Source: Oceanospirillaceae bacterium
GTDB taxonomy: Bacteria > Pseudomonadota > Gammaproteobacteria > Pseudomonadales > Oceanobacteraceae
Assembly: GCA_002724925.1 (NCBI GenBank)
Contig: PBQA01000019.1
Span: 1 to 38,369 of the forward strand
DNA length: 38,369 nucleotides
Direction: 5' to 3'
Position 1 is the stretch's first letter; every line of letters begins with the position of its first letter. Below the pieces are notes generated by a model. That model saw only the letters and a list, made by a program, of their open reading frames with translations. It ran no database searches and was not told the origin of the DNA. The position numbers were made by a program, and so were the translations under genes. Below are positions 24,633 to 35,147 of this stretch, in pieces.

Positions 24633-25634
24633 TTACGCAAGAACTTTGTCGTCGTTGCGGAGGCTGGCAGGTGGCCAGTTCTCGAGGTGCATACCCAACG
24701 ACAGTCCGCGTGATGCGAGAACGTCTTTGATTTCAGTCAAAGACTTCTTACCCAAGTTAGGTGTCTTCAGCAGCTCAACTTCAGTGCGCTGGATCAGATC
24801 ACCAATGTAGTAGATGTTTTCAGCCTTCAGACAGTTAGCCGAGCGAACGGTCAACTCCAGATCGTCCACAGGACGCAGGAGAATCGGATCAATCTCTTCT
24901 TCTTCGCGAACCTGTTCAACGACTTCGTCGTTTTCAAGGTTAACAAAGATAGCCAACTGCTGCTGCAGGATGGTCGCGGAACGACGGATTGCTTCTTCCG
25001 GATCGATGGTGCCATCAGACTCCAGATCGATGATCAACTTATCCAAGTCAGTACGCTGTTCCACACGAGCGCTTTCGACGCTGTAAGAAACACGTTTAAC
25101 CGGGCTATAAGTTGCATCGAGCTGCAATTTGCCAATCGCCTTGGTCTCTTCATCGCTTTGGTTGCGAGCTTCTACAGTCTCGTAACCACGGCCAGAATCG
25201 ATCCGCAGGGTCATTTTCAGTTCAGCGCCTTCACCCAGGTGAGCGATGACGTGATCCGGGTTGGCAATTTCAACACCATGATCCAGTTGAATATCAGCAG
25301 CTGTCACTGTACCCGGACCAACTTTGGTCAGAGTCAGGTTCGCGTCGTCACGTTCATGCAATTTGACCGCTACACCTTTGAGGTTCAGCAGGATTTCAAT
25401 TACATCTTCCTGAACGCCGTCGATAGCGCTGTACTCATGGAGTACACCTTCGATTTCACATTCGGTGATTGCTGCGCCTGGCATAGACGACAGCAGGATA
25501 CGACGTAACGCGTTACCCAGAGTATGACCAAAACCACGCTCCAGCGGCTCAAGTGTTACCTTGGCATGGGTACCGGATACTTCGTCCACCTGGATGTTAC
25601 GAGGTGTCAAAAATTCATTAACTGCACGCTGCAT
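24633..25634 (-). CDS. rpoA: RNA polymerase subunit alpha
   Basis: 333 residues (E. coli 329). The N-terminal dimerisation domain contains [28 protein letters not shown]. The C-terminal DNA- and activator-binding domain (about 250-333) contains [18 protein letters not shown] and [26 protein letters not shown]. It assembles core polymerase and reads UP elements. Its place between rpsD and rplQ is the standard alpha operon order. Confidence 0.99.
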   Translation of the reverse strand: MQRAVNEFLTPRNIQVDEVSGTHAKVTLEPLERGFGHTLGNALRRILLSSMPGAAITECEIEGVLHEYSAIDGVQEDVIEILLNLKGVAVKLHERDDANLTLTKVGPGTVTAADIQLDHGVEIANPDHVIAHLGEGAELKMTLRIDSGRGYETVEARNQSDEETKAIGKLQLDATYSPVKRVSYSVESARVEQRTDLDKLIIDLESDGTIDPEEAIRRSATILQQQLAIFVNLENDEVVEQVREEEEIDPILLRPVDDLELTVRSANCLKAENIYYIGDLIQRTEVELLKTPNLGKKSLTEIKDVLASRGLSLGMHLENWPPASLRNDDKVLA

Positions 25635-25656
25635 AGCTGCCCCTTAAGTTCCTCTA

Positions 25657-26277
25657 TTACTTAGAGTAAAGTTCCACGATGAGGTTTTCGTTGATCTCTG
25701 CTGGGAGATCAGCGCGCTCAGGAACTGCTTTAAAAGTTCCTTCCATCTTGCCGGCATTCACATCAATCCAACCGCAGTCAGCACGCTGACCAGCCAGATC
25801 GAGTGCAGTCTTGATGCGATCCTGAGACTTTGACTTCTCACGGACAGCTACCACATCACCGCCTTTAACCTGGAAGGAAGGAATGTTAACGGACTGACCA
25901 TTAACAGTGATTGCTTTGTGAGACACCAGCTGACGTGCTTCAGCGCGGGTAGAACCAAAGCCCATACGATAAACAACGTTATCCAGGCGTGATTCCAGCA
26001 GCTGCAGCAGGTTTTCACCGGTTGCACCTTTACGACGAGCAGCTTCTTTGTAGTAGCTACGGAACTGCTTCTCGAGGATGCCATACAGACGACGGACTTT
26101 CTGCTTCTCACGAAGCTGCAGACCGTAGTCAGAAAGACGACCACGACCAGCGCCATGAACGCCAGGCTTGGTTTCTAACTTACATTTTGTGTCCAGAGCA
26201 CGGACGCCACTTTTCAGGAACAGGTCAGTTCCTTCACGACGCGCGAGCTTACACTTAGGACCAATATAACGTGCCAT
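25657..26277 (-). CDS. rpsD: 30S ribosomal protein S4
   Basis: 206 residues, identical in length to E. coli S4. It starts [21 protein letters not shown] and contains the S4 RNA-binding domain (about 95-160, [34 protein letters not shown]). A primary 16S-binding protein that in E. coli represses the alpha operon through a leader pseudoknot. Gap to rpsK is 12 bp. Confidence 0.99.
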   Translation of the reverse strand: MARYIGPKCKLARREGTDLFLKSGVRALDTKCKLETKPGVHGAGRGRLSDYGLQLREKQKVRRLYGILEKQFRSYYKEAARRKGATGENLLQLLESRLDNVVYRMGFGSTRAEARQLVSHKAITVNGQSVNIPSFQVKGGDVVAVREKSKSQDRIKTALDLAGQRADCGWIDVNAGKMEGTFKAVPERADLPAEINENLIVELYSK

Positions 26278-26289
26278 TATTGAGCCTCC

Positions 26290-26679
26290 TTATACGCGAC
26301 GTTTCTTAGGTGGACGACAGCCGTTATGTGGGATCGGAGTAACATCAGTGATGTTAGTGATCTTGTATCCACATGCATTCAGGGCACGAACAGCTGATTC
26401 ACGACCTGGACCAGGGCCTTTGACCTCTACATCCAGATTCTTCAGGCCGTACTCTTTAGCGGCTTCTCCAGCACGTTCTGCTGCAACCTGTGCGGCAAAC
26501 GGCGTGCTCTTACGTGAACCACGGAAACCAGAGCCACCTGCGGTTGCCCATGAAAGAGCGTTACCCTGGCGGTCGGTGATGGTCACGATAGTATTGTTAA
26601 AAGAGGCGTGGATGTGCGCGATGCCATCGACGACCGTCTTTTTAACTTTTTTCTTCGTTGATCTTTGTGGCTTAGCCAT
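26290..26679 (-). CDS. rpsK: 30S ribosomal protein S11
   Basis: 129 residues, as in E. coli. Signatures include [23 protein letters not shown] and the C-terminal [18 protein letters not shown]. Part of the 30S platform near the E site. A 78-bp gap with a small CTGCA/TGCAG hairpin separates it from rpsM. Confidence 0.99.
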   Translation of the reverse strand: MAKPQRSTKKKVKKTVVDGIAHIHASFNNTIVTITDRQGNALSWATAGGSGFRGSRKSTPFAAQVAAERAGEAAKEYGLKNLDVEVKGPGPGRESAVRALNACGYKITNITDVTPIPHNGCRPPKKRRV

Positions 26680-26757
26680 TTTTAAATCCTGCTTTTAATA
26701 TCAACACTGCAACAAGTCGAATGCAGCTACACTAAAAGAGCAGATCCGAGTAATAAA

Positions 26758-27114
26758 TTACTTACGGATCGGCTTGCGCGGACCCTTACGGGTACGTGCA
26801 TTAGTTTTAGTACGCTGACCACGAAGTGGCAGACTGCGACGGTGGCGGATACCACGGAAACAACCCATGTCCATCAGACGCTTGATGTTCATCTGAGTCT
26901 CGCGACGCAGATCACCTTCAACTGTGAACTTACCTACTTCGTTACGAACAACATCGAGCTGATCTTCGCTCAGGTCACCAATTTTGGTGTCTTCAGCGAT
27001 GCCAGTAGAGGCGCAGATCTGCTTCGCAGTCGTCTTACCAATGCCATAGACATAGGTCAGAGAAATAACTGCATGCTTGTTGTCAGGAATGTTGACACCG
27101 GCAATACGGGCCAT
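26758..27114 (-). CDS. rpsM: 30S ribosomal protein S13
   Basis: 118 residues, as in E. coli. The sequence [26 protein letters not shown] and the basic C-terminus [18 protein letters not shown] are typical. It sits at the head of the 30S and contacts the P-site tRNA and L5. First gene of the alpha operon, preceded by a predicted promoter at 27154-27182. Confidence 0.99.
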   Translation of the reverse strand: MARIAGVNIPDNKHAVISLTYVYGIGKTTAKQICASTGIAEDTKIGDLSEDQLDVVRNEVGKFTVEGDLRRETQMNIKRLMDMGCFRGIRHRRSLPLRGQRTKTNARTRKGPRKPIRK

Positions 27115-27153
27115 GTCTAACTCCGTTACACTTACTTAATGAAAGGGCGGCGA

Positions 27154-27182
27154 ATACTACAGGTCGCCTGCTTAAAAAGCAA
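27154..27182 (-). promoter_or_regulatory. Predicted alpha operon promoter
   Basis: Minus strand TTGCTT (27177-27182), 17-bp spacer, TAGTAT (27154-27159), giving a 5' leader of only about 33 nt before rpsM. The promoter lies inside an inverted repeat AGGTCGC...GCGACCT (27161-27189). E. coli has a longer leader here that forms the S4 pseudoknot; I see no room for an equivalent. Confidence 0.5.
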
Positions 27183-27209
27183 GCGACCTGTTTTCAGCCA
27201 CCCGGCCTT

Positions 27210-27248
27210 GTCAGGATTGACCTGACTCGTCAGGGGTTTAGCCCTGAC
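27210..27248. repeat. Nested GTCAGG/CCTGAC inverted repeats at the end of rpmJ
   Basis: Two hairpins, CCCTGAC/GTCAGGG (27229-27248, overlapping the rpmJ stop) and GTCAGG-ATTGA-CCTGAC (27210-27226), lie back to back. Neither is followed by a T-run, so they may stabilise or process the spc transcript end rather than terminate it. Confidence 0.6.
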
Positions 27249-27351
27249 GCTGTTTGTGCTTAGGATCTGTACAGATCACTCGCACACTGCCGTTACGGCG
27301 AATGATTTTGCATTCACGGCAGATTTTCTTTACAGATGCACGTACTTTCAT
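27238..27351 (-). CDS. rpmJ: 50S ribosomal protein L36
   Basis: 37-residue protein starting [15 protein letters not shown] and ending DPKHKQRQG. The zinc-ribbon residues C11, C14, C27 and a late His are intact, so this is the zinc-binding (C-plus) form. It lies 27 bp after secY, at the end of the spc gene group. Confidence 0.98.
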   Translation of the reverse strand: MKVRASVKKICRECKIIRRNGSVRVICTDPKHKQRQG

Positions 27352-27378
27352 GACGTTCTCCTGTATACGGTACGCGCC

Positions 27379-28707
27379 TTATCGGCGAGTACCATATTGA
27401 TGTAAATTAGACTTCTTCATCAGTGATTCATACTGATGCGACATCAGGTGCGATTGAACCTGAGCCATGAAATCCATCACGACGACGACCACAATCAGCA
27501 GCGATGTGCCACCGAAGTAGAAGGGTACGTCAGCACCAATAACCAGCAGCTGAGGCAACAGACATACAGCGGTAATGTAGAGAGAGCCAAACAGTGTCAG
27601 GCGACCCAATACAGTGTCGATGTAGTTTGCGGTCTGCACACCTGGGCGGATACCCGGGATAAACGCACCAGACTTCTTCAGGTTTTCAGCCACTTCACGC
27701 GGATTGAACATCAACGCAGTGTAGAAGTAGCAGAAGAAGATGATGCCTGCAGAAAACAGCAACAGGTAAAGCGGCTTATCAGGCGCCAGCAGCATGCTGA
27801 AGTCCTGAAGGTATTCAGCCATCACACCTTCACCCTGGCCGAACCATTGCCCCAGAGAGGCAGGGAACAACAACAGAGAAGACGCGAAGATCGCTGGGAT
27901 AACGCCCGCCATGTTCAGCTTCAGTGGTAGGTGGCTGGTTTGAGCAGCGAACACCTGACGACCTTGCTGACGCTTGGCATAGTTGATCGTAATCCGACGT
28001 TGGCCGCGTTCAACGAACACGACAAACGCGATAACGGCAACCGCCAGGAGAGCGATACCAAGCAGCAGAACGATGTTTACCTCACCCGTACGGGCAGATT
28101 CAAACGCCTGCGCCAACGCTGATGGCAAACCAGCCACAATACCTGCAAAAATAAGAATAGAAATACCGTTACCGATGCCTCGCTCGGTTACCTGTTCGCC
28201 CAGCCACATCATGAATACCGCGCCCGCCACGAATGATGGGATAGCTGCGATATAAAAATCAGGACCAGTCGAGAAAGTAACACCCTGGCTTGCCAGACCT
28301 GCGGATACACCGAAGGCCTGGAGTGTTGCCAGAAGCACAGTCCCGTAACGGGTGTATTGGGTAATCTTACGACGCCCCGCCTCACCTTCTTTCTTAAGCT
28401 GCTCAAGCTGTGGGCTCACCGCGGTAAGCAACTGCATGATAATCGACGCAGAGATGTAGGGCATGATACCCAACGCAAGAATACTCATACGTTCCAGTGC
28501 ACCACCAGAGAACATATTGAACATTTCCAGGATCGTGCCCTGGTTCTGATCAAACAATCTCTCGAGTGCTTCTGGGTTCATCCCAGGTACCGGAATATGG
28601 GTACCAATGCGATATACAATAATTGCCAGAATCACAAAACGGATGCGAGCCCAAAGCTCGCCCATTCCGTTCTGCATCCCTGCCGGGAGTGAGCCTTGCT
28701 TAGCCAT
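27379..28707 (-). CDS. secY: Protein translocase subunit SecY
   Basis: 442 residues (E. coli 443) with ten membrane helices, forming the inner membrane protein-conducting channel with SecE and SecG. Recognisable parts are [16 protein letters not shown] (about 37-52), the cytoplasmic loop [21 protein letters not shown], the plug-side [26 protein letters not shown] and the C-terminal [15 protein letters not shown]. Start overlaps the rplO stop as TAATG. Confidence 0.99.
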   Translation of the reverse strand: MAKQGSLPAGMQNGMGELWARIRFVILAIIVYRIGTHIPVPGMNPEALERLFDQNQGTILEMFNMFSGGALERMSILALGIMPYISASIIMQLLTAVSPQLEQLKKEGEAGRRKITQYTRYGTVLLATLQAFGVSAGLASQGVTFSTGPDFYIAAIPSFVAGAVFMMWLGEQVTERGIGNGISILIFAGIVAGLPSALAQAFESARTGEVNIVLLLGIALLAVAVIAFVVFVERGQRRITINYAKRQQGRQVFAAQTSHLPLKLNMAGVIPAIFASSLLLFPASLGQWFGQGEGVMAEYLQDFSMLLAPDKPLYLLLFSAGIIFFCYFYTALMFNPREVAENLKKSGAFIPGIRPGVQTANYIDTVLGRLTLFGSLYITAVCLLPQLLVIGADVPFYFGGTSLLIVVVVVMDFMAQVQSHLMSHQYESLMKKSNLHQYGTRR

Positions 28708-29141
28708 TAGTCTTCGACCTTACCACCCGCTGCTTCAATAGCAGCTTTAGCGCCTTTAGTAACTTTCAGACCTTTAACAGTCACAGCTTTGCTGAGTTCG
28801 CCAGACAGAATTACGCGAGCTTCTTTAATCTTCTCGCCAATTACGTCAGCAGCTTTCAGAGCTGCCAGGTCAACAGTCTCGCCTTCTACCAGTGTCAGTT
28901 CGTTGAGACGGATCTCAGCAACGTACTGTGCTTTACGTGAAGCAAAGCCAAACTTTGGCAGACGACGGTGAATAGGCATCTGACCGCCTTCGAAGCCTGG
29001 AGCTACTTTACCGCCAGAACGTGATTTCTGACCTTTGTGACCACGGCCGCCGGTCTTACCCAGACCAGAACCGATACCACGACCAACACGCTTAGCAGTA
29101 GGCTTAGAACCAGGAGCCGGGCTCAATTCGTTGAGACGCAT
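28707..29141 (-). CDS. rplO: 50S ribosomal protein L15
   Basis: 144 residues, as in E. coli. The Gly/Lys/Arg-rich N-terminal extension [20 protein letters not shown] reaches into the 23S core, and [18 protein letters not shown] is the family signature. One base separates it from rpmD. Confidence 0.99.
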   Translation of the reverse strand: MRLNELSPAPGSKPTAKRVGRGIGSGLGKTGGRGHKGQKSRSGGKVAPGFEGGQMPIHRRLPKFGFASRKAQYVAEIRLNELTLVEGETVDLAALKAADVIGEKIKEARVILSGELSKAVTVKGLKVTKGAKAAIEAAGGKVED

Positions 29142-29142
29142 A

Positions 29143-29328
29143 TTACTCCCCTTCTACCTTAACCATGTATTGAACTTGATTGATCATGCCACGCACAGAA
29201 GGAGTATCTTCCAGCTCAACAGTGTGACCAATACGACGCAGGCCCAGACCTTTCATGGTCTCGCGGTGCTTTGGCAACTTGCCAATAGTACTGCGGGTCT
29301 GGGTAACTTTTACGGTTTTCTTAGCCAT
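29143..29328 (-). CDS. rpmD: 50S ribosomal protein L30
   Basis: 61 residues (E. coli 59). [29 protein letters not shown] is the L30 pattern. Small 23S-binding protein; 6 bp after rpsE. Confidence 0.99.
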   Translation of the reverse strand: MAKKTVKVTQTRSTIGKLPKHRETMKGLGLRRIGHTVELEDTPSVRGMINQVQYMVKVEGE

Positions 29329-29334
29329 GTCAGA

Positions 29335-29847
29335 TTACCCCAGAATGTCTTCAACTGACTTGCCACGCTTAGCTGCAACCTGCTCAGGTGATTTCATCTG
29401 CGCCAGACCGTTAAAGGTCGCGCGAACTACGTTCACCGGATTAGTTGAGCCATAGCACTTGGCCAGTACGTTTTTAACACCAACCATTTCCAGAACGGCA
29501 CGCATCGCACCACCGGCGATAATACCGGTACCTTCAGATGCAGGCTGCATGAAGATGCGCGAACCTGAGTGCACGGCCTTAACCGGGTACTGCAGAGTCG
29601 AACCGTCCAGCTGGACGTCGATCATGTTGCGCTTAGCCTGTTCCATTGCTTTCTGGATTGCAGTTGGTACTTCGCGGGATTTACCACGACCAAAGCCAAC
29701 GCGACCGTTGCCATCGCCTACCACAGTCAGAGCTGTGAATGCGAAGATACGACCACCTTTAACTACTTTGGCTACGCGGTTCACCTGAACCAGCTTTTCC
29801 TGCAGTTCGCTTTCGTTACGTTCGTTGTTACGTTCGTTATTCGCCAT
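29335..29847 (-). CDS. rpsE: 30S ribosomal protein S5
   Basis: 170 residues (E. coli 167). Contains the double-stranded RNA-binding N-terminal domain with [22 protein letters not shown] and [20 protein letters not shown]. Involved in decoding accuracy. The first residues are an Asn/Glu/Arg repeat ([14 protein letters not shown]), slightly unusual and encoded by two GAACGTAACGAACG-like direct repeats. Confidence 0.99.
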   Translation of the reverse strand: MANNERNNERNESELQEKLVQVNRVAKVVKGGRIFAFTALTVVGDGNGRVGFGRGKSREVPTAIQKAMEQAKRNMIDVQLDGSTLQYPVKAVHSGSRIFMQPASEGTGIIAGGAMRAVLEMVGVKNVLAKCYGSTNPVNVVRATFNGLAQMKSPEQVAAKRGKSVEDILG

Positions 29848-29857
29848 GATCTACCCC

Positions 29858-30208
29858 TTAGAATTCCAGGCCGCTTTCACGAGCCGCGTCAGCCAGAGCT
29901 TTAACACGACCATGGTATTTGAAACCGGAACGATCGAACGCTACTTTGGTCACGCCAGCTGCTTTCGCACGCTCTGCGATCAGTTGACCTACTTTGGTAG
30001 CTGCAGAAACATTACCAGTGATTTCGCTACGCAGATCAGCTTCTACAGTAGAAGCAGTTGCCAGTACGGTTGCGCCGTTAGCAGCAATGACCTGAGCGTA
30101 GATGTGTCTTGGTGTGCGGTGTACGCACAGACGTACCGCGCCTTTGTCACGGATGTTAGTCCGTGTTTTCGCGGCACGGCGCAGACGAGCTTTTTTCTTC
30201 TCATTCAT
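29858..30208 (-). CDS. rplR: 50S ribosomal protein L18
   Basis: 116 residues (E. coli 117). It binds 5S rRNA with L5. Motifs [16 protein letters not shown] and [27 protein letters not shown] are typical. Confidence 0.99.
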   Translation of the reverse strand: MNEKKKARLRRAAKTRTNIRDKGAVRLCVHRTPRHIYAQVIAANGATVLATASTVEADLRSEITGNVSAATKVGQLIAERAKAAGVTKVAFDRSGFKYHGRVKALADAARESGLEF

Positions 30209-30218
30209 GGCCTAGCCC

Positions 30219-30752
30219 TTACTTTTTCTTGGCTTCTTTACGACGCACATTTTCATCAGCATAACGAACACCCTTACCTTTATAAGGCTCTGGTGGACGA
30301 TAGCCACGGATCTCAGCAGCAACCTGACCAACCTGCTGTTTGTCGATACCTTTGATAACGACTTCAGTCTGGCTTGGGGTTTCGGCAGTTACGCCTTCAG
30401 GCAGTGCATAATCAACAGGGTGAGAGAAACCCAGAGACAGATTCAGAGTATTACCGGCTGCTTTCGCACGGTAACCAACACCCTGAAGAATCAGTTTCTT
30501 CTCAAAACCAACGCTGACACCAGTAACCATGTTGTTAACCAGTGACCGGAAAGTACCGGCAAGAGCGTTAGCCTGTTTGTCGGCAGACTTAGGCGCGAAC
30601 TTCAGTTCGTTCTCTTCCTGGCTGATCGCCACAGAAGCGTGAACGTCGAGTTCAAGCTGACCCTGTTTGCCTTTAATAGTGATCTTGTCGTCAGCCAGCT
30701 TGACTTCAACGCCAGCTGGGATTGCGACAGGAGCTTTTGCTACGCGAGACAT
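30219..30752 (-). CDS. rplF: 50S ribosomal protein L6
   Basis: 177 residues, as in E. coli. Two repeated beta-alpha domains; the C-terminal signature [24 protein letters not shown] near the GTPase-associated region is intact. Confidence 0.99.
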   Translation of the reverse strand: MSRVAKAPVAIPAGVEVKLADDKITIKGKQGQLELDVHASVAISQEENELKFAPKSADKQANALAGTFRSLVNNMVTGVSVGFEKKLILQGVGYRAKAAGNTLNLSLGFSHPVDYALPEGVTAETPSQTEVVIKGIDKQQVGQVAAEIRGYRPPEPYKGKGVRYADENVRRKEAKKK

Positions 30753-30763
30753 CGATAAACTCC

Positions 30764-31156
30764 TTAGAATACAGTCGCGATGACTTCGCCGCCAACACCC
30801 GCAGCACGGGCAGCGCGGTCAGTCATTACGCCTTTAGAAGTTGAAACGATGGCAACGCCCAGACCAGCCTCAACTTTAGGCAGCTCGGTAGTACCACGGT
30901 ACTGACGCAGACCAGGACGGCTAACGCGCTGGATGCGCTCAATAACCGGCTTGCCTTCGTAGTATTTCAGGTCGATAGTCATAGTAGGCTTAACCTCACT
31001 ATCGACAGAGAAGCCAGCAATGTAGCCTTCAGATTCGAGAACCTGAGCTACAGACTTCTTAATCTTTGAAGACGGCATGCTTACATTCGTATGACCAGCT
31101 TGCTGGGCATTACGAATGCGGGTGAACATATCCGCCAACGTATCTTGCATACTCAT
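30764..31156 (-). CDS. rpsH: 30S ribosomal protein S8
   Basis: 130 residues from ATG 31156 (GAGGAAA upstream), the same length as E. coli S8; a longer frame to 31285 is not coding. It starts [18 protein letters not shown] and ends with [27 protein letters not shown]8 binds 16S helix 21 and, in E. coli, represses the spc operon. Here it is preceded by an unusually long 168-bp gap containing a predicted promoter and a long hairpin. Confidence 0.99.
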   Translation of the reverse strand: MSMQDTLADMFTRIRNAQQAGHTNVSMPSSKIKKSVAQVLESEGYIAGFSVDSEVKPTMTIDLKYYEGKPVIERIQRVSRPGLRQYRGTTELPKVEAGLGVAIVSTSKGVMTDRAARAAGVGGEVIATVF

Positions 31157-31225
31157 TTGTATTTTCCTCGGTTGTACAGCGCCCCTCTCCCCATGCTCGC
31201 CTGGATAAAATCCTGAGACGACAAT

Positions 31226-31271
31226 ACTCCGCCAATCCGAGCTGCTAAGCAGAACAAGGATTTGGCAGAGT
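31226..31271 (-). promoter_or_regulatory. Long hairpin in the rpsH leader
   Basis: In the minus-strand RNA, ACTCTGCCAAATCC (31258-31271) pairs with GGATTGGCGGAGT (31226-31238): 13 pairs including one G-U, with one bulged base. An inner CTGC-TTA-GCAG hairpin (31242-31252) sits in the loop. No T-run follows, so it is not a terminator. It could be a ribosomal protein binding site for autoregulation. Confidence 0.6.
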
Positions 31272-31301
31272 AAAGAGAAGCACACCTGAAATCAGGCGCG
31301 C

Positions 31302-31331
31302 ATTCTACACGAGTTGGGAATTGCTTACCAA
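31302..31331 (-). promoter_or_regulatory. Predicted internal spc operon promoter before rpsH
   Basis: Minus strand TTGGTA (31326-31331, overlapping the rpsN stop), 18-bp spacer, TAGAAT (31302-31307), followed by a GC-rich discriminator GCGCGCC typical of stringently controlled promoters. Confidence 0.6.
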
Positions 31332-31630
31332 CTAGCTTTTTTCAGACCTGGCACGTTACCTTTCATGCCTTCTTCACGCAGTTTAATGCGTGACAGCTTG
31401 AACTTGCGGTAAACGCCGTGCGGACGGCCTGTCATCTGACAACGACGCTGCAGACGGCTTGGTGACGAATCACGTGGCAGCTGCTGCAGAGCCTGTTGTG
31501 CGTTCCAGCGATCTTCATCAGAAGACGCTGGGTTTTTGATGATGGCTTTCAGTTCTTCGCGCTTGGCAGCGAACTTGGCAACCAGTTTTTCACGCTTCAG
31601 CTCGCGCTGCTTCATGCTAATTTTGGCCAT
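31325..31630 (-). CDS. rpsN: 30S ribosomal protein S14
   Basis: 101 residues, the long zinc-free (C-minus) form as in E. coli: the C-terminal region has [20 protein letters not shown] with no CxxC pairs. Binds the 30S head. 10 bp after rplE. Confidence 0.99.
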   Translation of the reverse strand: MAKISMKQRELKREKLVAKFAAKREELKAIIKNPASSDEDRWNAQQALQQLPRDSSPSRLQRRCQMTGRPHGVYRKFKLSRIKLREEGMKGNVPGLKKASW

Positions 31631-31640
31631 GATTCACTCC

Positions 31641-32180
31641 TCAGTTGCGGAACGGGAACTGCAGCGCTTTCAGCAAAGCGCGGCCTTCATCGTTTGTTTT
31701 AGCCGTAGTGGTGATGGTGACATCCATACCGCGAACCTTGTCTACTTTATCGTATTCAATTTCCGGGAAGATGATCTGTTCCTTCACACCCATGCTGTAG
31801 TTACCACGTCCGTCGAATGACTTAGGGTTAATACCACGGAAGTCACGCACACGTGGCAGAGAGATATCTACCAGGCGATCCATGAATTCCCACATACGAT
31901 CACGACGCAGGGTAACTTTACAGCCGATCGGCCAGCCTTCACGGACTTTAAAGCCCGCGACTGATTTACGTGCCTTAGTAACAACAACTTTCTGACCAGC
32001 AATCAGTTCCATATCGGCAACCGCGCTGTCCATCAGCTTTTTGTCACCCAGTGCTTCACCAACACCCATATTCAGGGTGATTTTAGAAACACGTGGCACT
32101 TCCATCGGGTTTTTGTAACCAAACTCTTCAGTCAGCTTGGCTACTACTTCATTCTTGTACAGGTCTTTTAAACGTGACAT
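31641..32180 (-). CDS. rplE: 50S ribosomal protein L5
   Basis: 179 residues, as in E. coli. Typical segments are [20 protein letters not shown] and [30 protein letters not shown]. Binds 5S rRNA and forms an intersubunit bridge with S13. In E. coli the S8 repressor site overlaps the start of this gene; only 17 bp separates it from rplX here. Confidence 0.99.
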   Translation of the reverse strand: MSRLKDLYKNEVVAKLTEEFGYKNPMEVPRVSKITLNMGVGEALGDKKLMDSAVADMELIAGQKVVVTKARKSVAGFKVREGWPIGCKVTLRRDRMWEFMDRLVDISLPRVRDFRGINPKSFDGRGNYSMGVKEQIIFPEIEYDKVDKVRGMDVTITTTAKTNDEGRALLKALQFPFRN

Positions 32181-32197
32181 AGCAGTATCCAGTCCTA

Positions 32198-32512
32198 TCA
32201 GGCGTCAACTTGATCGCCAGTAGATTTGAAGATACGTACCTTGCTTTCACCGTCAACCTTGAAGCCAACACGGTCAGCTTTCTCGGTTTTCGGGTTCCAG
32301 ATGGCAACGTTAGAAACCTGAATGCTGGCTTCTTTTTCAACGATGCCGCCTGGCTGCTGCAGGTACGGGTTTGGTTTCTGGTGTTTTTTCACCATGTTAA
32401 TACCAGAGACAATCAGACGACCGTCGGCCAGTACTTTCTGTACCTTGCCGCGCTTGCCTTTGTCTTTACCAGCAATAACAACTACTTCGTCATTTCTGCG
32501 AATTTTCAACAT
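32198..32512 (-). CDS. rplX: 50S ribosomal protein L24
   Basis: 104 residues, as in E. coli. The N-terminal KOW motif ([24 protein letters not shown]) is clear. An assembly initiator for the 50S subunit. Confidence 0.99.
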   Translation of the reverse strand: MLKIRRNDEVVVIAGKDKGKRGKVQKVLADGRLIVSGINMVKKHQKPNPYLQQPGGIVEKEASIQVSNVAIWNPKTEKADRVGFKVDGESKVRIFKSTGDQVDA

Positions 32513-32523
32513 TTCACTGCTCC

Positions 32524-32892
32524 TTAAAGCACTTCAGGCGCAAGGGAAATGATCTTCATGAACTGCTCAGAACGCAGTTCACGAGTCACAGGACCGAAGA
32601 TACGCGTTCCAACTGGTGCGTTAGACGCATTCAGCAGTACGGCAGAGTTGGTGTCGAAACGGATGATTGATCCGTCAGGACGACGTACACCTTTACGGGT
32701 ACGAACAACAACTGCGTTCATTACCTGGCCTTTTTTAACTTTACCGCGTGGAATTGCTTCCTTCACGGATACCTTGATCAGGTCACCGATGCCGGCATAA
32801 CGACGATGAGAGCCGCCCAGTACTTTAATGCACTGAACACGCTTCGCGCCGCTGTTGTCGGCAACGTCAAGCATGGTTTGTGTCTGGATCAT
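32524..32892 (-). CDS. rplN: 50S ribosomal protein L14
   Basis: 122 residues (E. coli 123). It starts [22 protein letters not shown] and has [21 protein letters not shown]. Binds at the subunit interface. A 31-bp gap to rpsQ marks the S10/spc junction of classical nomenclature. Confidence 0.99.
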   Translation of the reverse strand: MIQTQTMLDVADNSGAKRVQCIKVLGGSHRRYAGIGDLIKVSVKEAIPRGKVKKGQVMNAVVVRTRKGVRRPDGSIIRFDTNSAVLLNASNAPVGTRIFGPVTRELRSEQFMKIISLAPEVL

Positions 32893-32923
32893 GCCTATCG
32901 CTCCTAACTACGTGCGCCCGGTA

Positions 32924-33196
32924 TTAAACCTTGGCGGCGCGCTCGTCGATTGATACCAGCGCCCAAGTCTTATTTTTAGACATAGGACGCGACTCTTTTA
33001 CTGTAACGGTGTCGCCAATCTGACACTCGTTATTGGCATCGTGTGCCATTACTTTCGTGGAGCGCTTAACGAACTTTTTATAGATCGGGTGCTTCACGAA
33101 GCGTTCAACCAGCACAGTCACGGACTTGTCCATCTTGTTGCTGACAACGCGGCCGCTCAGTGTGCGGGCAGTTTTTGTGTTCTCAGTCATGGTCAT
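32924..33196 (-). CDS. rpsQ: 30S ribosomal protein S17
   Basis: 90 residues from ATG 33196, which overlaps the rpmC stop as ATGA and has TAAGG seven bases upstream. An in-frame ATG at 33190 (88 residues, AGGTG seven bases upstream) is equally possible. Typical motifs are [30 protein letters not shown] and [23 protein letters not shown]. Primary 16S-binding protein. Confidence 0.97.
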   Translation of the reverse strand: MTMTENTKTARTLSGRVVSNKMDKSVTVLVERFVKHPIYKKFVKRSTKVMAHDANNECQIGDTVTVKESRPMSKNKTWALVSIDERAAKV

Positions 33197-33384
33197 TCAC
33201 CTGCCTTACTGGCCAACACGGTTTTTACACGGGCAATATCACGACGAGTTTCGCGCAACAGGTGGGTCTGACCCAGCTGGTTGGTCGCTTTGCTCATGCG
33301 CAGTTTGAATTGCTCGCCCAACAGTTCTTCAAGCTGAGATTGCAGCTCAGCTACTGACTTTTCTTTCAGTTCACTTGCTTTCAT
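33193..33384 (-). CDS. rpmC: 50S ribosomal protein L29
   Basis: 63 residues from ATG 33384, matching the 63 of E. coli; a GTG one codon earlier would add one residue. The start overlaps the rplP stop as [27 protein letters not shown] and the C-terminal [17 protein letters not shown] are typical. Lies near the exit tunnel. Confidence 0.97.
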   Translation of the reverse strand: MKASELKEKSVAELQSQLEELLGEQFKLRMSKATNQLGQTHLLRETRRDIARVKTVLASKAGE

Positions 33385-33797
33385 CACAGCACCGTCCGTT
33401 TAACAAACTGTGTTTCAAATGGCAGTTTGGCGGCAGCCAGAGCGAAGGCTTCACGTGCGAGTTCTTCCGACACACCTTCCATCTCATACAGGACTTTACC
33501 TGGCTGAATCTGGCAAACCCAGTATTCAACGTTACCCTTACCTTTACCCTGACGAACCTCAAGAGGCTTCGCAGTGATCGGCTTGTCCGGGAAAACGCGG
33601 ATCCAGATTTTACCACCACGTTTAATTTTACGAGTCATCGCACGACGCGCTGCCTCGATCTGACGTGAAGTCATACGACCACGGCCAGTAGCTTTCAGTG
33701 CGTACTCACCAAAGCTAACCTTGGAGCCACGAATGGCAAGACCACGGTTACGGCCGGTCTGGACTTTACGGAACTTGGTACGTTTTGGTAACAACAT
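33384..33797 (-). CDS. rplP: 50S ribosomal protein L16
   Basis: 137 residues (E. coli 136). [19 protein letters not shown] and [36 protein letters not shown] are strongly conserved. It contacts the A-site tRNA elbow. Confidence 0.99.
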   Translation of the reverse strand: MLLPKRTKFRKVQTGRNRGLAIRGSKVSFGEYALKATGRGRMTSRQIEAARRAMTRKIKRGGKIWIRVFPDKPITAKPLEVRQGKGKGNVEYWVCQIQPGKVLYEMEGVSEELAREAFALAAAKLPFETQFVKRTVL

Positions 33798-33809
33798 TAC
33801 TCAATCCCC

Positions 33810-34496
33810 TTATGAACGGCCTTTCTTCTTACCCTGGTTCTTAGCGCGCTCACGAACTTCTTCGATACCGCCCAGAATCTCACCTTTGAAGATCCAGACT
33901 TTCACGCCAATAACACCGTAAGTAGTGTGTGCTTCGTAAGTCGCGTAATCGATATCTGCACGCAATGTGTGCAGTGGAACACGACCTTCGCGATACCACT
34001 CAGAACGAGCGATTTCCGCACCACCCAGACGACCACCCACCTGGATCTTGATACCTTGCGCACCGCCACGCATTGCATTCTGTACCGCGCGCTTCATAGC
34101 ACGACGGAACATCACACGACGCTCAAGCTGGTTTGCAACGCTCTGTGCTACCAGTTTGGCATCCAGATCCGGTTTACGAACTTCTTCAATGTTGATGTGT
34201 ACCGGGATACCCATCAATTCACTGACATCTCTACGCAGAACTTCTACGTCTTCACCTTTTTTACCAATCACGATGCCTGGACGGGCAGTGTGGATGGTAA
34301 CTTTGGCGTTTTGCGCTGGACGCTCAATAACGACCTTGCTCACTGATGCTTTTTCAAGACGCTTTTCGATCAAAGAACGAACAGCGATGTCAGCCAGCAG
34401 GTTGTCGGCGTACTTATCCTTACCGGCATACCAGACCGAATTATGGTCTTTAGTGATACCTAAACGGATACCGGTTGGATGAACTTTTTGACCCAT
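33810..34496 (-). CDS. rpsC: 30S ribosomal protein S3
   Basis: 228 residues (E. coli 233). The KH domain carries [19 protein letters not shown] (about 74-92), and the C-terminal domain [28 protein letters not shown]. At the mRNA entry tunnel, with helicase function. Ends in a basic [10 protein letters not shown] tail. Confidence 0.99.
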   Translation of the reverse strand: MGQKVHPTGIRLGITKDHNSVWYAGKDKYADNLLADIAVRSLIEKRLEKASVSKVVIERPAQNAKVTIHTARPGIVIGKKGEDVEVLRRDVSELMGIPVHINIEEVRKPDLDAKLVAQSVANQLERRVMFRRAMKRAVQNAMRGGAQGIKIQVGGRLGGAEIARSEWYREGRVPLHTLRADIDYATYEAHTTYGVIGVKVWIFKGEILGGIEEVRERAKNQGKKKGRS

Positions 34497-34508
34497 CTGA
34501 CCAACTCC

Positions 34509-34841
34509 TTATTCTGAAACTTTCACAGTGATGTGACAGGTACGTTTGAAGATACGGTCCGCACGGCCTTTAGCACGTGGACGGATACGCTTCATAGTCA
34601 TACCTTCATCAACGAATGCGGTGGAAACACGCAGCTCATCGACGTCAGCACCGTTATTGTGCTCAGCATTGGCGATGGCAGACTCCAGCACTTTCTTAAC
34701 CAGGTCCGCACCCTTAGTGGTGCTGAAGCTCAGGATATCGAGTGCTTCGGCAACCTTTTTACCGCGGATGCTGTCAACAACCAGGCGACCTTTCTGTGCA
34801 GACAATCGAGCACCACGTAATACAGCGGCTACTTCAGACAT
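34509..34841 (-). CDS. rplV: 50S ribosomal protein L22
   Basis: 110 residues, as in E. coli. The beta-hairpin reaching the exit tunnel is [31 protein letters not shown] (about 80-110), the macrolide-resistance region, with no deletion or insertion visible. Confidence 0.99.
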   Translation of the reverse strand: MSEVAAVLRGARLSAQKGRLVVDSIRGKKVAEALDILSFSTTKGADLVKKVLESAIANAEHNNGADVDELRVSTAFVDEGMTMKRIRPRAKGRADRIFKRTCHITVKVSE

Positions 34842-34854
34842 ATCTATTCACCCC

Positions 34855-35130
34855 TTAACGTTTGGCTTTCTTATCCGCAATGTGACCCTTGTAGGTACGG
34901 GTCAACGCGAATTCGCCGAGTTTATGACCAACCATGTCTTCAGTTACGAAAACAGGCACGTGTTGTTTGCCGTTATGGACGGCGATCGTCAGTCCTACGA
35001 AATCCGGGAAGATCGTAGAACGGCGAGACCATGTCTTGATCGGACGCTTGTCGTTAGCCTCAAGAGCGGTCTCTACCTTTTTCATCAAGTGGTGGTCGAT
35101 AAATGGACCTTTTTTCAATGAACGTGGCAC
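34855..35130 (-). CDS. rpsS: 30S ribosomal protein S19
   Basis: 91 residues (E. coli 92). [19 protein letters not shown] and [28 protein letters not shown] are typical. Head protein, forms a complex with S13. Confidence 0.99.
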   Translation of the reverse strand: MPRSLKKGPFIDHHLMKKVETALEANDKRPIKTWSRRSTIFPDFVGLTIAVHNGKQHVPVFVTEDMVGHKLGEFALTRTYKGHIADKKAKR

Positions 35131-35147
35131 AGTTCAATCCTCTCTAT

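Noticed and set aside
31157-31285. N-terminal extension of rpsH
   Set aside because: ATG 31156 has a good ribosome binding site and gives exactly the family length of 130 residues.
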